The translations under genes were made by a program, and so were the position numbers. The notes beneath the pieces were generated by a model. It worked only from the letters and a program-made list of their open reading frames with translations. It made no database searches and had not been told where the DNA came from. A stretch of DNA of 64,000 bases from Lepidostoma basale (Eukaryota > Arthropoda > Insecta > Trichoptera > Lepidostomatidae), in contig JAHDVF020000237.1 in the NCBI GenBank assembly GCA_022606425.2, positions 434,001 to 498,000 on the forward strand. Reading direction: 5' to 3'. Of the stretch, positions 60,335 through 64,000 are shown in pieces (the first letter of the stretch is position 1; each line of letters opens with the position of its first letter).

Positions 60335-60400
60335 CCGATTTTGGAAGAAGATATACATGATCATAAGATGTCAGCGAGTTGCTGAAACCGGCTCGAACTA
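60335..60400 (+). repeat. Decayed repeat K motif
   Basis: GTCAGCGAGTTGCTGAAACC and CGGCTCGAAC resemble the right arm of repeat K at 45890-45915. Confidence 0.4.
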
Positions 60401-60668
60401 GAAGAAGAACTAGTAGATAATATAAAATATTTATCAGCAATGATTTTTTAAAATTTTATTTTCGTTGAAAACAATTGCACAGGTTTTTCAAATTATTTTA
60501 TTCGGACCATTAGCTGAATTATATCGTTTTGTTATTGTCCGTAACCCTCAAAACTGAATACAGTGTTACTAGCCAATTAATTTACTCGTACAAATAAAAT
60601 AATTTTTCTGGTGGTTTTGTTATTCATTTGTTTTCATTTCAAATTATTTAAAAAAATATTCTTTTCAG

Positions 60669-63600
60669 GATATTATGCTGACGAACAGGCCAGATGTCAA
60701 GTCTTCAGGGTCTGCGCGAACAACGCAGCCGGTGGCTTCTATTCGTTTCTCTGTCCCAATGGAACCCTCTTCAACCAGAGAGTACTGGTCTGTGACTGGT
60801 GGATGAACGTCCAATGTAGCGGCTTGGACTCTGGAAGACTTACGGTAGACAACAAACTCACAATAATCCCTGGACCCGAGATGATGCACGACATACAAAT
60901 GATGATATCATACCCAATGCAACATCCTTTCCCACCAGAATATTCTGTCACAGATACCGTCATGCAGGTTTACAATCCACCTGACGATATGCTTTCGATG
61001 TTTCAAGAAGAGTATCCAATCCAAGGGCAGGGAATATTAGAACAGAACAGGCAGCCAAATGACTTCGGACAAAACGACTTTGAACAAGGGGTCCAGAAAC
61101 AGATCACCGGTGATGGAAACTACCAACCAGTTCTCAATGAATACAACCAATACACAACGGGAAGCCAACAGGACCAACTCGTGAACTCTGTAACAAAAGT
61201 TCAACAAACAGACACTTTGAACCTACAAAAGGCTTCAAACGCTCAACAAGAAATAAAAATCACTAAACAACAGTTCACGTATCCATCACAGTACGATAAG
61301 CAGTATACTTTGACGGTACCACAAGTCCCATCAAACGACCCTAAACCGTTCGTCGTTAATATACCAATAAATATCCCCGCAATAGAAGACAATCAAAGCT
61401 TGGTAAGTGATAAAAGTCAAGAATCATACACTCATCAGTCATCCGATCGACCAGCGCATGACTGCTATAACCGAACATCAAATGCTTCTAATTTACAACT
61501 TTCGCCGATTCGTACGATACCATTCTTCGTATTTTTATTAAAACCTCACAAGGATGCTTCTTACAATGCTATAACAACTAACAATTTTCAACAAATCCAT
61601 CAGCTAACAAAATCACCAAACCATAACTACGATAACATAGCTTTTTCCAAAGTTAAAACAAACTCACAGTATGCTGATAGTGCTATCAAACAAAACGAAA
61701 ATAACAAAATCTTTAACAGAACAGAGGAAAATAACCAAAGATGGCCAACACAATCTTCGAGTGTAGTCTCCAGGGTTAATCAGTACACAACAAACGCTTA
61801 CTCTAACAGGCATCAGAATAAAGAAAATCTTATTCAAGAAGAAACCGATAACACAAAATTAACTAACATACAAAATCATTCAATCCATCCAACATTAAGC
61901 TACCCAAAAGATGCAAAGTTTGTTAGTACACAAAATGTTCAAGATTACCCTTTACAGGAACAAAATAATAACAATGAAGTGGCTTCAAATGAATCCTCGG
62001 TTGAGTATCAAGATAACTCAGCAGATGTAGACGACACTAACACAATGGCTATTAACAACGCTAGCAACTTGGTGACTGTATTTTCCGCTCATATTTATCC
62101 ACACGGTGACGTTAGCGAGGAGAAGGTTTTAGAGCTATCGATTCCCAAAGAATTCCTCTCTTACCTAATAAACGTTCACAACTCTACTAAGACGGTAATT
62201 CAAAACGTCAAGGCAAAGGCTAACTCATTCATCACGTATACTAACAAAAATCAAACGGAAGAAATTCAACGCATGATCAAAGAACCCATTATCCAAAGTA
62301 TCATGCAAAATATCTTCACAAAGAACAATTTTTCTGACCTTCAGGTGGGCATAGGAGGACAAGAGGAAATCCAACGTCAGAGTTCAATCTTTCAACAAGA
62401 AAACCAGAGCATTCAGAAACACACGTCCACGTTTAAAGGTTCTCAAGATAGCTTGAATCAGAAAATCTATAAGGAGGAAATAGGTTTTGGAAGTCCACAA
62501 ACTGGCCAAGGGTTCCAGATAAATTCAAACTACAATAGTTTCCAACATAAGCAATCTGGACAAGTTCCACAATCAGGCGCAGTCTACGAACAAAACACGT
62601 TCAGTCAAAATCAAAAACAAAATTCCGAAATCGAAAGTGGTCAAAAGACTTTAAACTCAAATTATAACAACTTCCCAAATAAACAATCTGAGTCTGGTGC
62701 GAACCAAAATACATTTCAAAATCAAAACTTTAATGCTGTTAATAGTGGTCAAAAGGCAGCAGGAAATGTTTTGAATATGGCCCAACATAATGCTGCAAAT
62801 CAATTTAGTTCCAAGTTTAATAAGGAAACAGTTTCGTTTCCACAAAAAGTGGTCTTTAATACTAGGGTTATCGGCAAGTCCAAATTGAATGCTATTAACA
62901 GTAATCAACAAGCGTATAAGAGCACCATTGTAGATTCAAGAGATCAACAAAAAAACACGAAATTGGGTTCGTTCAGAACTACGAATATTCAAAATAACTT
63001 TGATGACTATGATGAATACAGGATCTCAGCAGGCGTAACACCCGCTGTTATCACCGAAGAGGAAAACCAAGGAGAATTTTTCAGTGTACAACAAGGCTTC
63101 AGCAAACCAAAAAATACAATCGGTCAAGTTATTTCTCGAATAAATGACAATGAAAGTTTGCAGCAAAAGCAAGAAAACATCAACGACTACACAGATACTC
63201 AATTCAACCAGAATCAACAAAATACTGGTAATTTTAAATCTAGCATCAAAACCACAGTTTCTTCTCAATATGTAAAACAAATTCAAAGTGTTCCTGCGTC
63301 CTATCAACATGACCAACAAAAAACAATTCAAAATGGATTTAGAAGATCCAATAGTTCCATTTATTTTCAACAATCGAAACAAAACACACAAGTACCTCAC
63401 ATTCAAGAAAATCAATTTCACAAAATTTCAGTCACACAAACTACATCGCCACAAGTCAATTCGCAAACTTACCAGAATATCAAAACAGCCAATAATATTG
63501 GATCCAACCAGAATCTTCGACATCAGAACAACCAAAACTTCGCTGTTCCCAATAGTCAAGTATCTAACGCGCAGTCGATAACTCCACCCGTCACAAGTAA

Positions 63601-64000
63601 AAATCCGTCAGAAATTGGTTTTAGAAGATCCAACAGTTCAATTTATTTTCAACAAACTAAACAAAACATTCACGTACCTCACATTCAAGAAAATCAAGTT
63701 TACAAATCTTCAGTCACACAAACGAAATCGCCACAAGTCGATTCGCGAACTTACCAAAGTATCAAAACAGCCAGTAATAATATTGGATCAAACCAGAATC
63801 TTCGACATCAGACCAACCAAAACTTCGCTGTTCCCGATAGTCAAGTATCTAAGGTGCAGTCGATAACTCCATCCGTTACAAGTAGCCAGCAATACCAAGC
63901 GGCCAAGACAGATAAGCAAATTAGTAACAATAGGAACATTGGAACATTTACGTTCCAGCAGGTAAGTGGTCCACCCATATTGGGGAATTTTGAACAGTCA
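60669..64000 (+). CDS. Single-domain chitin-binding (CPAP1-class) protein, exon 3 (runs to window edge)
   Basis: Open in one frame to the end of the window, with no stop, after acceptor ATTCTTTTCAG. It completes one peritrophin-A/CBM14 domain: NGYYADEQARCQVFRVC, FYSFLCPNGTLFNQ, VLVCDWWMNVQC. The six cysteines are C70, C85, C91, C104, C117 and C125 (spacing 14-5-12-12-7), and the aromatic residues of the family are present. The domain binds chitin; CPAP1 proteins are secreted and act in cuticle or tracheal matrix. After it come about 1,050 residues rich in Gln, Asn and Ser. One segment that looks folded is at about 545-635 (TVFSAHIYPHGDVSEEKVLE, LSIPKEFLSYLINVHNSTKT). Two 94-codon tandem copies start at residues 965 and 1059. 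A consensus donor CAGGTAAGT at 63959-63967 probably ends the exon at 63961 (1,173 codons to that point, phase 0), although the frame stays open beyond. A possible in-frame 150-nt intron is at 61403-61552. The CPAP1 subtype is not assigned. Minus-strand frames over this exon are shadows. Confidence 0.93.
63335..63888 (+). repeat. Coding tandem duplication, 282-bp unit
   Basis: Unit 1 63335-63616 and unit 2 63617 to about 63888 both start GFRRSNSSIYFQQ and share VPHIQENQ, SVTQT, SPQV, IGSNQNLRHQ, NQNFAVP, SQVS and QSITP. By eye the units are about 80% identical in protein, with one Asn inserted in unit 2. Confidence 0.9.

Larger units (their letters stand above)
58669..60668 (+). other. Intron 2 of the chitin-binding protein gene (2.0 kb)
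   Basis: Donor GTATCT at 58669 and acceptor ATTCTTTTCAG ending at 60668. It contains LINE-F, SINE-1 and repeat I sequence listed separately. Confidence 0.85.

Noticed and set aside
63026..63421. A 131-codon minus-strand frame
   Set aside because: It lies opposite exon 3, whose sense frame is open over more than 3.3 kb with a recognisable domain. It arises from the Gln/Asn codon bias of the sense strand.

Overview
The window looks like insect nuclear DNA, most likely lepidopteran. The base composition is AT-rich, and one gene with introns sits in a dense mosaic of retrotransposon tails, tRNA-derived SINEs and DNA-transposon relics. The order is inferred from the insect cuticle-protein class of the gene, from a piggyBac relic that reads closest to the moth element, and from the LINE types. 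No ribosomal RNA gene, true tRNA gene, CRISPR array or bacterial operon is visible.

Host gene. One plus-strand gene can be built. It has a TATA box at about 34023, a start codon at 34243, a 22-nt first coding exon (34243-34264), exon 2 (58465-58668) and a long exon 3 from 60669 that is open to the window edge, with a strong donor after 63961. The phases agree at both junctions. Joining exons 1 and 2 creates a signal peptide, and joining exons 2 and 3 completes one six-cysteine peritrophin-A (CBM14) domain followed by about 1,050 residues rich in Gln, Asn and Ser. This is a secreted, cuticle-associated protein of the single-domain (CPAP1) class. Its first intron would be 24.2 kb and is built almost entirely from mobile DNA.

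Region 1-33.9 kb (upstream of the gene) is transposon wreckage: 5'-truncated ends of at least eight non-LTR retrotransposon lineages, tRNA-derived SINEs, three minisatellites (37-bp type at 8.4 kb, GAGATTAC at 13.5 kb, 65-bp type at 17 kb), a pogo/Tigger relic (11.5-12.4 kb), a MITE with 17-bp terminal repeats (18.0 kb) and a piggyBac relic with TTAA ends (27.0-28.7 kb). The lineages are labelled here by their C-terminal signatures: LINE-A (WNWQKKDE), B (KWQWAGH, RTE-like), C (SRQRR), D (RARWIGH), E (PWTD), F (SRLEYGS), G (SRLDYCN, CR1/L2-like) and P.

Region 34.3-58.4 kb (intron 1) holds a mariner relic with its terminal repeats (36.5-37.8 kb), many LINE-A copies ending in GTTA repeats, SINEs, a LINE-F reverse-transcriptase fragment with VPQG and FADD motifs (47.1-48.2 kb), and a 502-bp TTAA-flanked MITE (56.3-56.8 kb). 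Intron 2 (58.7-60.7 kb) holds LINE-F and SINE pieces and a palindromic repeat.

The most unusual signal is a recurring RNA-like fold. Several repeat families with otherwise different sequences carry CTGANGA, one base, a short perfect stem-loop, GAAAC, then a mini-hairpin ending in GTC. This is hammerhead-ribozyme architecture, and copies of one family show a compensatory base-pair change in stem II. Nested insertions with readable target-site duplications give a partial relative age order of the elements.
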